A stretch of 64,000 nucleotides of DNA from Pseudomonadota bacterium (GCA_021810635.1 JAJZIH010000002.1:62001-126000), one strand, 5' to 3'; counted from the first letter of the stretch, positions 54,103-63,479 are shown. The notes: generated from the letters alone by a model not told the origin. Translations and numbers: made by a program.

Positions 54103-56214
54103 TCAGGCGCTGCCGAAACGCAGGTCCCCCCCCAGCCAGCGCTCGACCAGGGAGTCGACGGCCTGTGGATTTTCATCGGCCAGTCTTCTCGCGGCTTCCG
54201 GGAGGAGGGCCAGCAGGTCCCGATCCCGGTAGAGTTCGGCGATCCGGAAAGTCAGCCCCCCACTCTGCCGGGCTCCCCAGATCTCGCCCGGACCCCTGAT
54301 TTCAAGGTCGCGCTCCGCAATCCAGAATCCGTCGCTGCTTTGCCGCAGGACCTCAAGGCGCGACCGGGCATCGGGGGTCAGGTTTTCGTATATCAAAAGG
54401 CACTGCCCGCTGTGTGATCCCCGGCCGATACGGCCACGCAACTGGTGCAACTGCAAAAGACCGAGCCGTTCCGCACCATCGATCACCATGACCGTGGCCT
54501 CCGGGATGTCGACTCCCACTTCGACGATCGTGGTGGTGACGAGAACCTGAAACCGCCCTTCCCGGAATCCATCGATCAGTTGTTGCCGTTCGGCCCCGCC
54601 AATCCGGCCATGCAAGAGTCCCACCGGAAAACCGGGAAGGGCTTTCCGGAGTTCATCGAAAGCCGTTTCTGCCGCACGGCCGCCGGAGCCCTCATTTTCC
54701 TCGATTTTTGGGCAGACCCAGAAAATCCGCTGTCCTGCCTCGCACAGGGCCCGCAGCCGATGCATGATTTCGGTACGCCGTTCGGCCGGGAAAATCGTGG
54801 TGGTGATGCCTTGGCGTCCCGGTGGCAATTCATCCAGGCGGGATTGGTCGAGCCCGGCGTACAGGGACATGGCCAGGGTGCGGGGGATTGGCGTGGCGGT
54901 CATGATGAGCTGGTGGGGGCGCAGCCCGGAGCCCTTGTTGACGAGGTCCAGGCGCTGTTCGACGCCGAAACGGTGCTGTTCATCGATGATGACCGTCAGC
55001 AGCCGACCAAAGGCGACTTCCCTCTGGAACAGGTTCTGGGTGCCGAGGACCACACAGGGTGTGCCTGCAGCCAGTGGCTCCAGTATGGAGCGCCGCTGGC
55101 TTCGTGAAGAACGGGAAGCCAGTTTCAGCACCGGTTGGCACAGCGGAGCCAGGAATCTTTGAAAAGTGGCGTGATGCTGTTCGACGAGGAGTTCGGTCGG
55201 AGCCATCACGGCCAACTGTCCCTGGTTGGTCAGGGTGGCCCAGGCGGTCAGGATCGCAACCAGCGTCTTGCCAGAGCCGACATCCCCCTGGAGGAGACGC
55301 AGCATGGGTTTTGTCCGTACGAGATCGGAGGCAATTTCATGCCAGGCGCGCTGTTGGGCCCGGGTCAGTCTCCAGGGCAAGGTCTCGAGGAAATGTTCCA
55401 ACGGTTTGGCGTGGATGGTGAGGGGCTGGCTCTGCGCCCCCTCCCAGTCCATACGGATTTTCTGCACGGAAAGGGCATGGGCGAGTAGCTCTTCGAAGGC
55501 CAGTCGCCGCTGGAAGGGAGCGAGCCATTTCCCAAGGGCTTCTGCGTGGAGACCGGCTGGAGGCTGGTGGACGCCCCTCAGGGCTTCGAAAAGACTGCAG
55601 GATGCCCAGGGCCGGGTCAGTGCGGGAGGGAGGAGATCGGTCAGTTCGAGCCGGTTGTGGGCCATGAGATCAAGTGCTGCCGCGATCAATTGTTCCTGTG
55701 GACGCGATCCTAACCCGGCCCGTTTGGCATAAACCGCGGTCAGACAGGGCTTGAGCGGGGGCAGGCTGCCTTTGAAAACGCGGTATCGCGGGTGGATGAA
55801 CTCCCGGCCCAGTCCGCCATCCCGCAGGATGCCGTAGGCACGGACGATGAGGCCGCGCTTGAGACCGGTGTACTGGGAGTTGTAGAAGTGGAAAAACCGC
55901 AAGTGCAAATGCCCGCTGCCATCGGCAATGCGGCACAGAAGCTGACGACGGGGGGTGTAACGGATATCGGTCAGTTCAACCGTTCCCTGGACCAGCGCCG
56001 CCTGGCCCGGGACCAGTGCCCCGATGGGAATCACCCGGGTTTCATCCTCGTAGCGCAGAGGGAGATCGAAGAGGAGGTCTTCAATTCCACGGAATCCCAG
56101 TCGGACGATTTCCGCCAGGAACGACTCGCGGTCCCGTGGGATCCGTTGGCGGATTCGAGGCGGCTCGTGCCGGTCCGCTTCCACTCCGGATTCAATCCCG
56201 TTGCGCCGGCGCAT
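54103..56214 (-). CDS. recG: ATP-dependent DNA helicase RecG
   Basis: The 703-residue protein starts at ATG 56214, whose ribosome site is weak, and overlaps the end of the S9 gene by 23 bases. After a wedge domain (LFDLPLRYEDETRVIPIGAL, VQGTVELTDIRYTPRRQLLC, HLHLRFFHFYNSQY) come the helicase motifs LLQGDVGSGKTLVAILTAW, MAPTELLVEQH, VVLGTQNLFQ, IDEQHRFGVEQRL and TATPIPRTLAMS. The VTTTIVEVGVDIPEATVMVI strand and QLRGRIGRGSHSGQC close the second lobe. RecG remodels stalled forks and Holliday junctions. Length matches E. coli RecG. It lies upstream of ubiC. Confidence 0.95.
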   Translation of the reverse strand: MRRRNGIESGVEADRHEPPRIRQRIPRDRESFLAEIVRLGFRGIEDLLFDLPLRYEDETRVIPIGALVPGQAALVQGTVELTDIRYTPRRQLLCRIADGSGHLHLRFFHFYNSQYTGLKRGLIVRAYGILRDGGLGREFIHPRYRVFKGSLPPLKPCLTAVYAKRAGLGSRPQEQLIAAALDLMAHNRLELTDLLPPALTRPWASCSLFEALRGVHQPPAGLHAEALGKWLAPFQRRLAFEELLAHALSVQKIRMDWEGAQSQPLTIHAKPLEHFLETLPWRLTRAQQRAWHEIASDLVRTKPMLRLLQGDVGSGKTLVAILTAWATLTNQGQLAVMAPTELLVEQHHATFQRFLAPLCQPVLKLASRSSRSQRRSILEPLAAGTPCVVLGTQNLFQREVAFGRLLTVIIDEQHRFGVEQRLDLVNKGSGLRPHQLIMTATPIPRTLAMSLYAGLDQSRLDELPPGRQGITTTIFPAERRTEIMHRLRALCEAGQRIFWVCPKIEENEGSGGRAAETAFDELRKALPGFPVGLLHGRIGGAERQQLIDGFREGRFQVLVTTTIVEVGVDIPEATVMVIDGAERLGLLQLHQLRGRIGRGSHSGQCLLIYENLTPDARSRLEVLRQSSDGFWIAERDLEIRGPGEIWGARQSGGLTFRIAELYRDRDLLALLPEAARRLADENPQAVDSLVERWLGGDLRFGSA

Positions 56215-58264
56215 GGACCGGTGGATAGACGGGCATGAGGGTCCGATCCAGGAAAGCCACGATCGTCCGCCAAATCCGTGTGCGGGTCTGGGGTCCGGTG
56301 AAGTGCCAACCTTGTGTCGGCTCTTCCATGATCTGGACCGGAATCGAGTGTTTGCGGAGGATTGAAACGAAACGATCTTCCCCGCTGGAAGGATCCAGCG
56401 AATCCCGACCCCCCTCAACCAGGAAAACCGGTGCGCGCACGGACTGGGCATGGGCGAGGGGCGACTCGGACTCAAGATGGTGACGGCCGAGCACCGTCTC
56501 CAGGAACCACCGGCCGAAGGGCGTTCGCCACAACCGGTCTGCAGGACTTTTCAGCGAGGGCAAGCGGTAGATCCCATCCAGACTCACGATCGCACGGACC
56601 CGTTTGGGGTGTTCGGCCCCAAGCATGAGGGCCGCATATCCGCCGTAGCCGTGCCCGGCCAAGGCCAGCTTCCCATCCGGGATCTTGTGCTGCCGGGCAG
56701 CCCAGCGAACAGCTGCCCAGACTCCCTTGAGCATGGCCCCTCCCCATTGCCGGTACCCCAGCCTGCGCCAGCCTCTCCCCCGCCCAAAGGAACCCGGATA
56801 GTCCACTTCCATGACCACGAAGCCGTGGCGCGTGAGTTCCTGCAGGCGTGGATCAAAGCGCCAACGCATGCCTTCCCGGAAGGGATGGCCATGGATCCAG
56901 ACGACCAGACCCTTCCGCGCGCTGACCGCCCTGTGCGGGAAAGCCAGGTAAACCGGTTCTTGCAGTCGGTGCCAGGGGACGAGGAACGCGTGCCAGCGGG
57001 ACAGTGCGGGAGGTGCTATTTCCGGCTGAACGCTCATGAGGTAGCGCAGGAGATGGCGTTTGGGGTTGAAGAGGTAGTATTCCCCCGGATTACGGTCTCC
57101 TCTCACCCGAACCAAGACCGTGGAATGATTGTGGTCGACACTCAGAATGTTGATCCGCTGGTTGCGGAAGACCGGAGCTAGCAACCGGAGCCATTCGGCT
57201 TCGGGGTTTTTCGGGGCGATCACGACCCAGTGTGGCTTCCGGACCCCCACCCAGACGGCATAGATCCGTCCGGAGGGAGCCCGGGCAATCCGGCGGATGT
57301 CGTTGCTGGGGTCCACGTAGAGACGGGTCTCCTTCCTGGTGCCGGGATTTACGTCGTAGAGCCCGAGGGTGCCGTAGTGACTGGCCCTGAGGAGGTAAAA
57401 ACGGCGGTTACCGGGCAGGAAGCCCAAAGGTCTGATACCGGATGCCGGGCCCGAGCCTTCGAGCAGGAAACTCAGGTTCTTCCATTCCAGAGTATGGGGT
57501 TCCCGGAACCATAACTCGGTCCGTCCCGTGAGGGCGTTTGTACCGAAGGCCAGACGCACGTGTCCATCGTTGTCGGGGAGCAACTGTCCGTTGGTCATTG
57601 GACTGTGGATTCCGCGTAGCAAGTGTCCAGTCCGGACGTTCAAGATTTCGGCTTCCGGCGCAAGATCGGCGGAGGAATAGCGCTCGACGACCATCCGGTC
57701 TGGGTCATGGTCGAACGGGGACAGGATCAGGTAGATGGCGACGTTGACCTCCAGACGGTGCTTTCGGTAGCCGGCGAGGAGGTGGCTTTGCGCACGGTGA
57801 TGGATCAGGTGAATGGCCCAAATCTCTCCGCTTCGGAGAGTTCTGCGGTAGCCCGGCAGCTTGACCCGGGTGGTGACCAAGAGGGTCCGGGATCCGGCCC
57901 ATCTCAGGTGATTGATCCGGCTTTCGCGAACCAGGTGCAAACGCTGGTCGTAGCGGGGCATCCTCAGGTTGAGGAGCGCGAGGCCTTCCTGCCGGGCATC
58001 GCGAAAGTAACCAGCAATGGCCAGCCAGTGACCGTTGGGGGAAAGCCTGGCATGGGTGGCACGGGAGTTGGCGAAGCCGGATGCCAGGGGGGGGATGGCT
58101 GCTTTTCCCCTCCGTGCAAATCCGGCACCGGAGGCGGGTAGTAGACAGATTGCCAGGAGGCTCCAGAGTCCCAGGGCCCGTGGGGTGATATGAACCGGAA
58201 ATCGACAGGTTGAATATTCAGCCGAAGCGGATCTTGCTTTCAAGGTTGGTGCGGGAATCGGCAT
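56192..58264 (-). CDS. S9-family prolyl-oligopeptidase homologue with catalytic Ser replaced by Gly
   Basis: The 690-residue protein has a hydrophobic signal-like stretch (LGLWSLLAICLLPASG), a beta-propeller half (about residues 80-440) and an alpha/beta-hydrolase C-terminal half: VVWIHGHPFREGMRWRFDPR, VMEVDYPGSFGRGRGWRR, then LALAGHGYGGYAALMLGAEH. S9 enzymes have GGSYGG or GxSxGG at that position, and here Gly539 replaces the nucleophilic serine. A histidine (His654 in QGWHFTG) and an acidic site (VEGGRDSLDP) remain. It should be inactive as a serine peptidase. Both ends overlap neighbours: 47 bases with the PilT-like gene and 23 with recG. The start is uncertain. Confidence 0.75.
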   Translation of the reverse strand: MPIPAPTLKARSASAEYSTCRFPVHITPRALGLWSLLAICLLPASGAGFARRGKAAIPPLASGFANSRATHARLSPNGHWLAIAGYFRDARQEGLALLNLRMPRYDQRLHLVRESRINHLRWAGSRTLLVTTRVKLPGYRRTLRSGEIWAIHLIHHRAQSHLLAGYRKHRLEVNVAIYLILSPFDHDPDRMVVERYSSADLAPEAEILNVRTGHLLRGIHSPMTNGQLLPDNDGHVRLAFGTNALTGRTELWFREPHTLEWKNLSFLLEGSGPASGIRPLGFLPGNRRFYLLRASHYGTLGLYDVNPGTRKETRLYVDPSNDIRRIARAPSGRIYAVWVGVRKPHWVVIAPKNPEAEWLRLLAPVFRNQRINILSVDHNHSTVLVRVRGDRNPGEYYLFNPKRHLLRYLMSVQPEIAPPALSRWHAFLVPWHRLQEPVYLAFPHRAVSARKGLVVWIHGHPFREGMRWRFDPRLQELTRHGFVVMEVDYPGSFGRGRGWRRLGYRQWGGAMLKGVWAAVRWAARQHKIPDGKLALAGHGYGGYAALMLGAEHPKRVRAIVSLDGIYRLPSLKSPADRLWRTPFGRWFLETVLGRHHLESESPLAHAQSVRAPVFLVEGGRDSLDPSSGEDRFVSILRKHSIPVQIMEEPTQGWHFTGPQTRTRIWRTIVAFLDRTLMPVYPPVHAPAQRD

Positions 58265-59273
58265 AGTTCAGCCCTGTCTTGAGGTCAATGATGCCATTCC
58301 GGTAGAGCTGGTAAAGCGCCGTATCGAACGTTTGCATGCCGATTTCATGGCTGGACTCCATGGCTTCACGCAAAATACCGAGTTCTCCCTTGTGAATCAA
58401 GTCCGCGATATGGGGGGTGTTGAGCAGAACTTCGACCGCGGCGACCAGTTTCGCATCGACATTGGGGACCAGCCGCTGGGCGATGATGGCCCGCATCGTG
58501 GCCGCAAGGTCGGTGAGCACCAGTCGGCGGGCCGGTTCGGGGTAGAGGTTCAGGATCCGTTCCAGTGTCTGGTAGGCATTGCTCGTGTGTAGCGTGGCCA
58601 GGGTCAGGTGGCCGGTTGCCGCCATCTCGATCGCAGCGGACATCGTTTCAGAATCACGGATTTCTCCGATCAGAAGAACGTCCGGGGTCGCGCGTAGCGC
58701 GCTGCGCAACGCATCCGCATAGCTCAGGACATCGTTGCCGATCTCGCGCTGGTTGATGATCGACAGGCGGTTCTCGTAGACATACTCGATCGGATCCTCG
58801 ATTGTGAGAATGTGATCCGCCTGCTGGGTGTTCCGGTAGTCGATCAGGGAGGCCAGGGTTGTGGATTTCCCGGCGCCTGTCGCCCCCACGACGAGAACGA
58901 GTCCCCTGGGTACCAGGACCAGCTCCTTGAGAACTGCCGGCAATCCCAGCGTATCCAACTCGGGGACCTTGATCGGAATCAAGCGGATGGCCATGGCCAC
59001 CCGTCCGCGCTCGAGAAATACATTCACCCGATAGCGGCCGACCCCGACGATTTCCATGGGGAACTCGGCCTGGTGCCGGTTCTCGAACTGGTTGATCAGC
59101 CTCTCCGTCATGATCCCCAGGGCTGCTTCCCGGATCATCGACTCATCGATTGGCGTCCGTCCGACCGACAGGAGTTTTCCCTGTACCCGGAGCTTGATGG
59201 GCGCGTCCGTGGTCAGGTACAGGTCCGAAGCGAATCGTTCGGCCATGAGGCGCAGGTAGGGTTCAATGTTCAT
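58218..59273 (-). CDS. PilT/PilU-family type IV pilus ATPase, third paralogue
   Basis: The 351-residue protein is a PilT-like ATPase: LYLTTDAPIKLRVQGKL, LVLVVGATGAGKSTTLASLI (Walker A), ILTIEDPIEYVYEN (Asp box), LRATPDVLLIGEIRDSETM (Walker B) and ATGHLTLATLHTSNAYQTL (His box). It ends in the conserved MQTFDTALYQLY region. All catalytic residues are present. It is shorter than PilU and differs from PilT at the C terminus, so it is a third retraction-type ATPase of unknown job. It lies 41 bases after pilU and overlaps the S9 gene. Confidence 0.88.
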   Translation of the reverse strand: MNIEPYLRLMAERFASDLYLTTDAPIKLRVQGKLLSVGRTPIDESMIREAALGIMTERLINQFENRHQAEFPMEIVGVGRYRVNVFLERGRVAMAIRLIPIKVPELDTLGLPAVLKELVLVPRGLVLVVGATGAGKSTTLASLIDYRNTQQADHILTIEDPIEYVYENRLSIINQREIGNDVLSYADALRSALRATPDVLLIGEIRDSETMSAAIEMAATGHLTLATLHTSNAYQTLERILNLYPEPARRLVLTDLAATMRAIIAQRLVPNVDAKLVAAVEVLLNTPHIADLIHKGELGILREAMESSHEIGMQTFDTALYQLYRNGIIDLKTGLNYADSRTNLESKIRFG

Positions 59274-59314
59274 GGTTGCGCCTCCGGACGGAACGTGGAC
59301 GGATTGATAGGGGA

Positions 59315-60490
59315 TTATTTCCCGAGTCCGAGTGATCTCTGCAGCGGGGTTTCTGGTTCCGACAAATGCAGCTGATCGAGTTCGGAATCGTCCGGCTTCG
59401 CGGCCCTTTTGCTTTCCAGTTTGATACGCAGACGCAATTCATTCTGGGAATCGGCGTTGCGAAGTGCCTCCTCGTAGCTGATGCTCCCGCTTTCATAAAG
59501 GTCAAAAATCGCCTGGTCGAAGGTTTGCATGCCGGCGTTGACTGACTTGCCCATCAATTCCTTGAGTTCGGCAACCTCACCCTTGAAGATCAGATCGGCG
59601 GCCAGCGGCGTGTTGATCAAAATTTCCATGGCCGCTACACGGCCGGTTCCACTGGCGCGACGAAGCAGGCGTTGAGAGACCATGGCCTTGAGATTCAGCG
59701 AAAGATCCATGAGTAATTGCTGGCGGCGTTCCTTGGGATAGAGATTGATGATCCGGTCAAGGGCCTGGTTGGCATTGTTGGCATGCAGGGTGCTGAGGCA
59801 CAGATGGCCGGTTTCGGCGAACTCGACGGCATAGCCCATGGTTTCTGGATCCCGGATCTCCCCGATTAAAATGACATCCGGCGCCTGTCGCAGCGTGTTC
59901 TTGAGAGCCGCACCCCAGGATTCGGTGTCCACTCCGAGCTCACGCTGGGTCACCAGACAGGAGCCGTGTCCGTGAACATATTCGATCGGATCCTCGATGG
60001 TCACGATATGGTCATGGGCAGTTGCATTCCGGTGGTGGAGCATCGCCGCCAGGGTGGTGGATTTCCCGGAACCGGTTGCGCCGACGACCAGCACGAGGCC
60101 GCGCTTGGTGAGCGAGATGTCCTCAAGGATCCGGGGCAACTCGAGTTCAGCAACCGTCGGTACCTGGGTATTGATGGTCCGGAGAACGGCGCCAAGCCGT
60201 CCCTGTTCGACATAGGCGCTGACCCTGAATCGGCCGATGCCCTTCGGTGCAATGGCAAAACTGATTTCCTTGGTGGCGTCAAACTCCCGTGACTGCCGGT
60301 CGTTGAAAAGAGCCCTGACGATCACGCTGGATTGCTCGGCGGTGAAGGGACGGTCTGAGACCGGTTTGACTTCGCCGTCAATTTTCATGGCAGGTGGAAA
60401 ATCGGCCGCGATGAATAGGTCCGAAGCCCGGCGCTGGGTCATGATCCGCAACAGATCATGGACGAATTTGATGGCTTGTTCACGATCCAC
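59315..60490 (-). CDS. pilU: Type IV pilus retraction ATPase PilU
   Basis: The 391-residue protein has VVGATGSGKSTTLAAMLHHR, VTIEDPIEYVHGHG, LRQAPDVILIGEIRDPETM and AETGHLCLSTLHANNANQAL. Its C-terminal extension (YEEALRNADSQNELRLRIKL, then a Lys- and Asp-rich tail) is the mark of PilU rather than PilT. PilU works with PilT to power pilus retraction in twitching motility and surface sensing. It follows pilT after only 12 bases, as in other gammaproteobacteria. Confidence 0.93.
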   Translation of the reverse strand: MDREQAIKFVHDLLRIMTQRRASDLFIAADFPPAMKIDGEVKPVSDRPFTAEQSSVIVRALFNDRQSREFDATKEISFAIAPKGIGRFRVSAYVEQGRLGAVLRTINTQVPTVAELELPRILEDISLTKRGLVLVVGATGSGKSTTLAAMLHHRNATAHDHIVTIEDPIEYVHGHGSCLVTQRELGVDTESWGAALKNTLRQAPDVILIGEIRDPETMGYAVEFAETGHLCLSTLHANNANQALDRIINLYPKERRQQLLMDLSLNLKAMVSQRLLRRASGTGRVAAMEILINTPLAADLIFKGEVAELKELMGKSVNAGMQTFDQAIFDLYESGSISYEEALRNADSQNELRLRIKLESKRAAKPDDSELDQLHLSEPETPLQRSLGLGK

Positions 60491-60502
60491 GGAAGATCCC
60501 CC

Positions 60503-61564
60503 TTAGGCAAACTGCTCTTTGTTGGTCGCTTTGATGCGGGCCTGTTCCCGCGTAATGATTCCCCGGCGGAGCATTTCGGTCAGACATTGATCCAGGGTTT
60601 GCATGCCGTAAGTCTGTCCGGTCTGGATGGCCGAATACATCTGGGCCACCTTATTTTCACGAATCAGGTTGCGAATCGCGGGAGTTGCCGTCATGATCTC
60701 ATAGGCGGCGACTCGGCCGCCTCCGGCTTTTTTGAGGAGGGTCTGTGAGATGACTGCCTGCAAGGATTCGGAAAGCATCGTTCGGACCATTTCTTTCTCG
60801 GCAGCCGGGAAAACGTCAACGATGCGGTCGATGGTTTTGGCAGCCGAGCTCGTGTGTAGGGTCGCAAAAACCAGATGCCCGGTTTCGGCTGCCGTCAGGG
60901 CCAAGCGGATGGTTTCGAGATCTCGCATTTCGCCAACCAGGATCACATCCGGATCTTCACGCAGCCCGGCCCGCAGGGCCTCCGCAAACCCGAGGGCGTG
61001 TTCGTGGATTTCCCGCTGATTGATGATGCACTTCTTGGACTGGTGCACAAACTCGATCGGGTCCTCGATCGTGAGAATGTGGGACATGACCGACTCGTTC
61101 ACATGGTTGATCATGGCCGCGAGTGTTGTCGACTTTCCTGAACCGGTTGGCCCGGTGACCAAAACGAGTCCGCGCGGCCGTAGCACGAGCTCCTTGAAGG
61201 TCGAAGGACTGGCGAGTTCTTCCAGGGTCTGGACGTTGGAAGGAATGGTGCGAAATACAGCGCCCGGCCCCCGTCTCTGGTTGAATGCGTTGACGCGGAA
61301 ACGGGCCAAGTCACTGATTTCAAACGAAAAATCGCAATCCAGAAATTCTTCGAAGTGCTTTCGTTGCTTATCATTCATAATGTCATAGATCATGTCGTGA
61401 ACTTTTTTTTCGTCGAGGGGGGGCAGATTGATCCGCCGGATATCGCCGTCGACACGGATCATCGGAGGTTCGCCGGCCGAAATATGGAGATCGGAGGCGT
61501 GGTTTCGCACGCCGAACGTCAGCAATTGGGCGATATCAAGGATGGGAACGGCTTCTTCGGGCAT
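60503..61564 (-). CDS. pilT: Type IV pilus retraction ATPase PilT
   Basis: The 353-residue protein from ATG 61564 has the PilT core: LLTFGVRNHASDLHISAGEP, LVTGPTGSGKSTTLAAMINH, ILTIEDPIEFVHQSKKC, LREDPDVILVGEMRDLETI and ETGHLVFATLHTSSAAKTID. The PilT-specific C-terminal helix ATPAIRNLIRENKVAQM completes it. It is the motor for pilus retraction. The longer frame to 61702 would overlap the start of proC on the other strand and is not supported. It is the first gene of the minus-strand pilT-pilU chain. Confidence 0.95.
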   Translation of the reverse strand: MPEEAVPILDIAQLLTFGVRNHASDLHISAGEPPMIRVDGDIRRINLPPLDEKKVHDMIYDIMNDKQRKHFEEFLDCDFSFEISDLARFRVNAFNQRRGPGAVFRTIPSNVQTLEELASPSTFKELVLRPRGLVLVTGPTGSGKSTTLAAMINHVNESVMSHILTIEDPIEFVHQSKKCIINQREIHEHALGFAEALRAGLREDPDVILVGEMRDLETIRLALTAAETGHLVFATLHTSSAAKTIDRIVDVFPAAEKEMVRTMLSESLQAVISQTLLKKAGGGRVAAYEIMTATPAIRNLIRENKVAQMYSAIQTGQTYGMQTLDQCLTEMLRRGIITREQARIKATNKEQFA

Positions 61565-61612
61565 GCTCGAGTTACCTGGATCGACGTCAGGGCACCTTAA
61601 AGGTATAGCGAA

Positions 61613-62497
61613 GTGACGCGAACGGCAAGCCATCCCCCCCCCACGGACCCGGATGCCCCGAACCGGAGTCCGGTGAAATTGGCGGTTCTCGGGGCGGGGC
61701 ATCTCGGGAGCGCCTGTATCGCCGGCCTTTTGCGAAGCGGCTGGAGCCCGTCCCGACTGCGGATTGCGGAAACCGATCCCGGACGACGGAAGCGGATTGA
61801 AGCGGAATCGGGGGCCTTCGTGTCAGATGAGGTCGGGGCTGTGGTCGCCGAATCCGATCTGATCCTGGTGGCGGTCCGGCCTGGTTCTCTGCGGGAGGCG
61901 CTTGTGGCAGCTGCTCCCCATCTGGTGGACCGGCCCCGGCTGCTCGTGAGTTTTGCAGCCGGCATTCCGACCGAGTTGCTTCGCCGGTGGTGTGGCGGGG
62001 CAACGGTGGTGGCTCGGGCCATGCCCAACCTAGCAGTTGCCCTGAATCAGGGAGCGATCGCCGTGTTTGCTCCGGACCTCGATCCTGTGGTGCGCCTGGA
62101 TCTCGAAGAACTGCTTGGTCGGCTGGGGCGGCTCTACTGGCTGGAATCCGAGAAGTGGATGGACGGAATCACGGCGCTGGCCGGGAGCGGCCCGGCATAC
62201 TTTTTCCACTTCATGGAGTGCCTCAAGAATGCGGCCGTCACGCTGGGCATGGAGCCTGGTCTCGCGACCGATCTCGTGCTGCAAACCGGACGGGGTAGCC
62301 TGGAGCTTGCCTCCCGGGCCGAAGGGGAATTCGGGCGCTTGCGGGACGAAGTGGCTTCTCCGGGCGGAACCACGTCTGCCGCGCTGGAACAGTTCCGGCA
62401 CCAGGGCTTCGAGCAGGCCGTCACCCGGGCCCTGGGGGCGGCATGGAGACGGGGAGCTGAGCTTGCACAACAGGTCCGGGAGGAGGTGCCATCGTGA
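61613..62497 (+). CDS. proC: Pyrroline-5-carboxylate reductase ProC
   Basis: The 294-residue protein has the N-terminal nucleotide-binding loop VKLAVLGAGHLGSACIAGLL, LVAVRPGSLREAL, SFAAGIPTELL and VARAMPNLAVALNQGA. The signature near the C terminus is ITALAGSGPAYFFHFMECL, and the SPGGTTSAALEQF segment is diagnostic for ProC. It reduces pyrroline-5-carboxylate to proline. GTG 61673 would give a shorter product that starts at the Rossmann strand and may be the true start; the first 20 residues are Pro-rich and not conserved. Its stop overlaps yggT by four bases. Confidence 0.93.
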   Translation: MTRTASHPPPTDPDAPNRSPVKLAVLGAGHLGSACIAGLLRSGWSPSRLRIAETDPGRRKRIEAESGAFVSDEVGAVVAESDLILVAVRPGSLREALVAAAPHLVDRPRLLVSFAAGIPTELLRRWCGGATVVARAMPNLAVALNQGAIAVFAPDLDPVVRLDLEELLGRLGRLYWLESEKWMDGITALAGSGPAYFFHFMECLKNAAVTLGMEPGLATDLVLQTGRGSLELASRAEGEFGRLRDEVASPGGTTSAALEQFRHQGFEQAVTRALGAAWRRGAELAQQVREEVPS

Positions 62498-63054
62498 TCC
62501 TGCACTGGTCCAGCGCCTTGCTTTTCCTGGTGAATTTTCTGTTCACCATCGGTGTCCTGCTTTTCCTTTCCCGGTTTGCCATGAGCTGGGGGGCCCTCGA
62601 TTTTTCCCATCCCGTGGTGCAGAGCATTGGCCGGCTGACTTGGCCGGTCCTGCGGCCGCTCTACCATTGGACCGGGAGACATGCTTTGCGCCGAGACTGG
62701 TGGAGCCTCATCGTCGCTGTGGTACTTTGCGGGTTCGATGTCGCCATCCTGGCCGGAATTGCAGGCCAGTCGCTCTCCGGAGGCATGCTCGCACTGGCGG
62801 CGCTGGTCAAATGCACAACGCTGTTGGATGATTTCTACATTTTTACCCTGATCGTCGGAGCGCTCATGAGCTGGATTCAGCCTCCCTACATCCAGCATCC
62901 CGTGGCCAGTTTTCTCCATGCCATCAATGAACCGATTCTGAGGCCCTTGCGTCGCCTGATCCCGGTGACCGGTGGACTCGACCTTTCCACTGTGCTGGCG
63001 CTCGTGATCCTGTTTTTCATCAACATTCTTCTGCCGTCTGTTCGGGTGGGGTGA
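62494..63054 (+). CDS. yggT: YggT family integral membrane protein
   Basis: The GTG start overlaps the proC stop. The 186-residue protein is a duplicated YggT domain with several membrane helices (VNFLFTIGVLLFLSRFAMSW, LIVAVVLCGFDVAILAGIAG and a C-terminal LALVILFFINILLP). It has NP-like loops (HPVASFLHAINEPILRPLRR) that mark the family. YggT proteins are of unknown function, possibly linked to osmotic or division processes. proC-yggT is a common order in proteobacteria. Confidence 0.88.
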   Translation: MILHWSSALLFLVNFLFTIGVLLFLSRFAMSWGALDFSHPVVQSIGRLTWPVLRPLYHWTGRHALRRDWWSLIVAVVLCGFDVAILAGIAGQSLSGGMLALAALVKCTTLLDDFYIFTLIVGALMSWIQPPYIQHPVASFLHAINEPILRPLRRLIPVTGGLDLSTVLALVILFFINILLPSVRVG

Positions 63055-63155
63055 AGACCCACGTGGGGCGATCTCGGGGCGGTTCTACCTTTCCGGCGCC
63101 GGTTATGATACATTCCGCTACGTTGCTCTCTCTTTCCGTAACCCTAGAGGAACTT

Positions 63156-63479
63156 ATGGCAAGCAATAATCAGACCTCCAAACCACTCACCAAAAGCGAG
63201 ATTGTCCGGACAATTTCCGAGGAGACGAGCCTGACGCGCAAGCAGGTCGGTGCCGTTTTCGATACGTTTGAGGGGTTGATCAAGAAAAGCCTCGGCAAAC
63301 GGGGGCCGGGAGTGTTCGTCATGCCCGGAATCCTGAAGATCAAGCAGGTTCATAAGCCGGCGGTCAAAGCCCGCAAGGGGACGAATCCCTTTACGGGTGA
63401 GCCCACGACCTTCAAGGCCCGACCGGCTCGCAACATCGTCAAGGTTCAGGCACTCAAAAAGCTCAAGGACATGGTCTGA
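63156..63479 (+). CDS. HU-family DNA-binding protein
   Basis: ATG 63156 with AGAGG five bases upstream gives a 107-residue protein. A lysine-rich N terminus (ASNNQTSKPLTKSEIV) leads into the HU dimer core: LTRKQVGAVFDTFEGLIKKS, then PGVFVMPGILKIKQVHKPAV. The DNA-binding arm carries ARKGTNPFTGEPTTFKARPA, and RNIVKVQALKKLKDMV ends the protein. The longer upstream frame to 63051 lacks support. HU is a nucleoid protein that bends DNA. The N-terminal extension and the GINPFTGE-like arm resemble xanthomonad-type HU proteins more than IHF. Confidence 0.9.
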   Translation: MASNNQTSKPLTKSEIVRTISEETSLTRKQVGAVFDTFEGLIKKSLGKRGPGVFVMPGILKIKQVHKPAVKARKGTNPFTGEPTTFKARPARNIVKVQALKKLKDMV

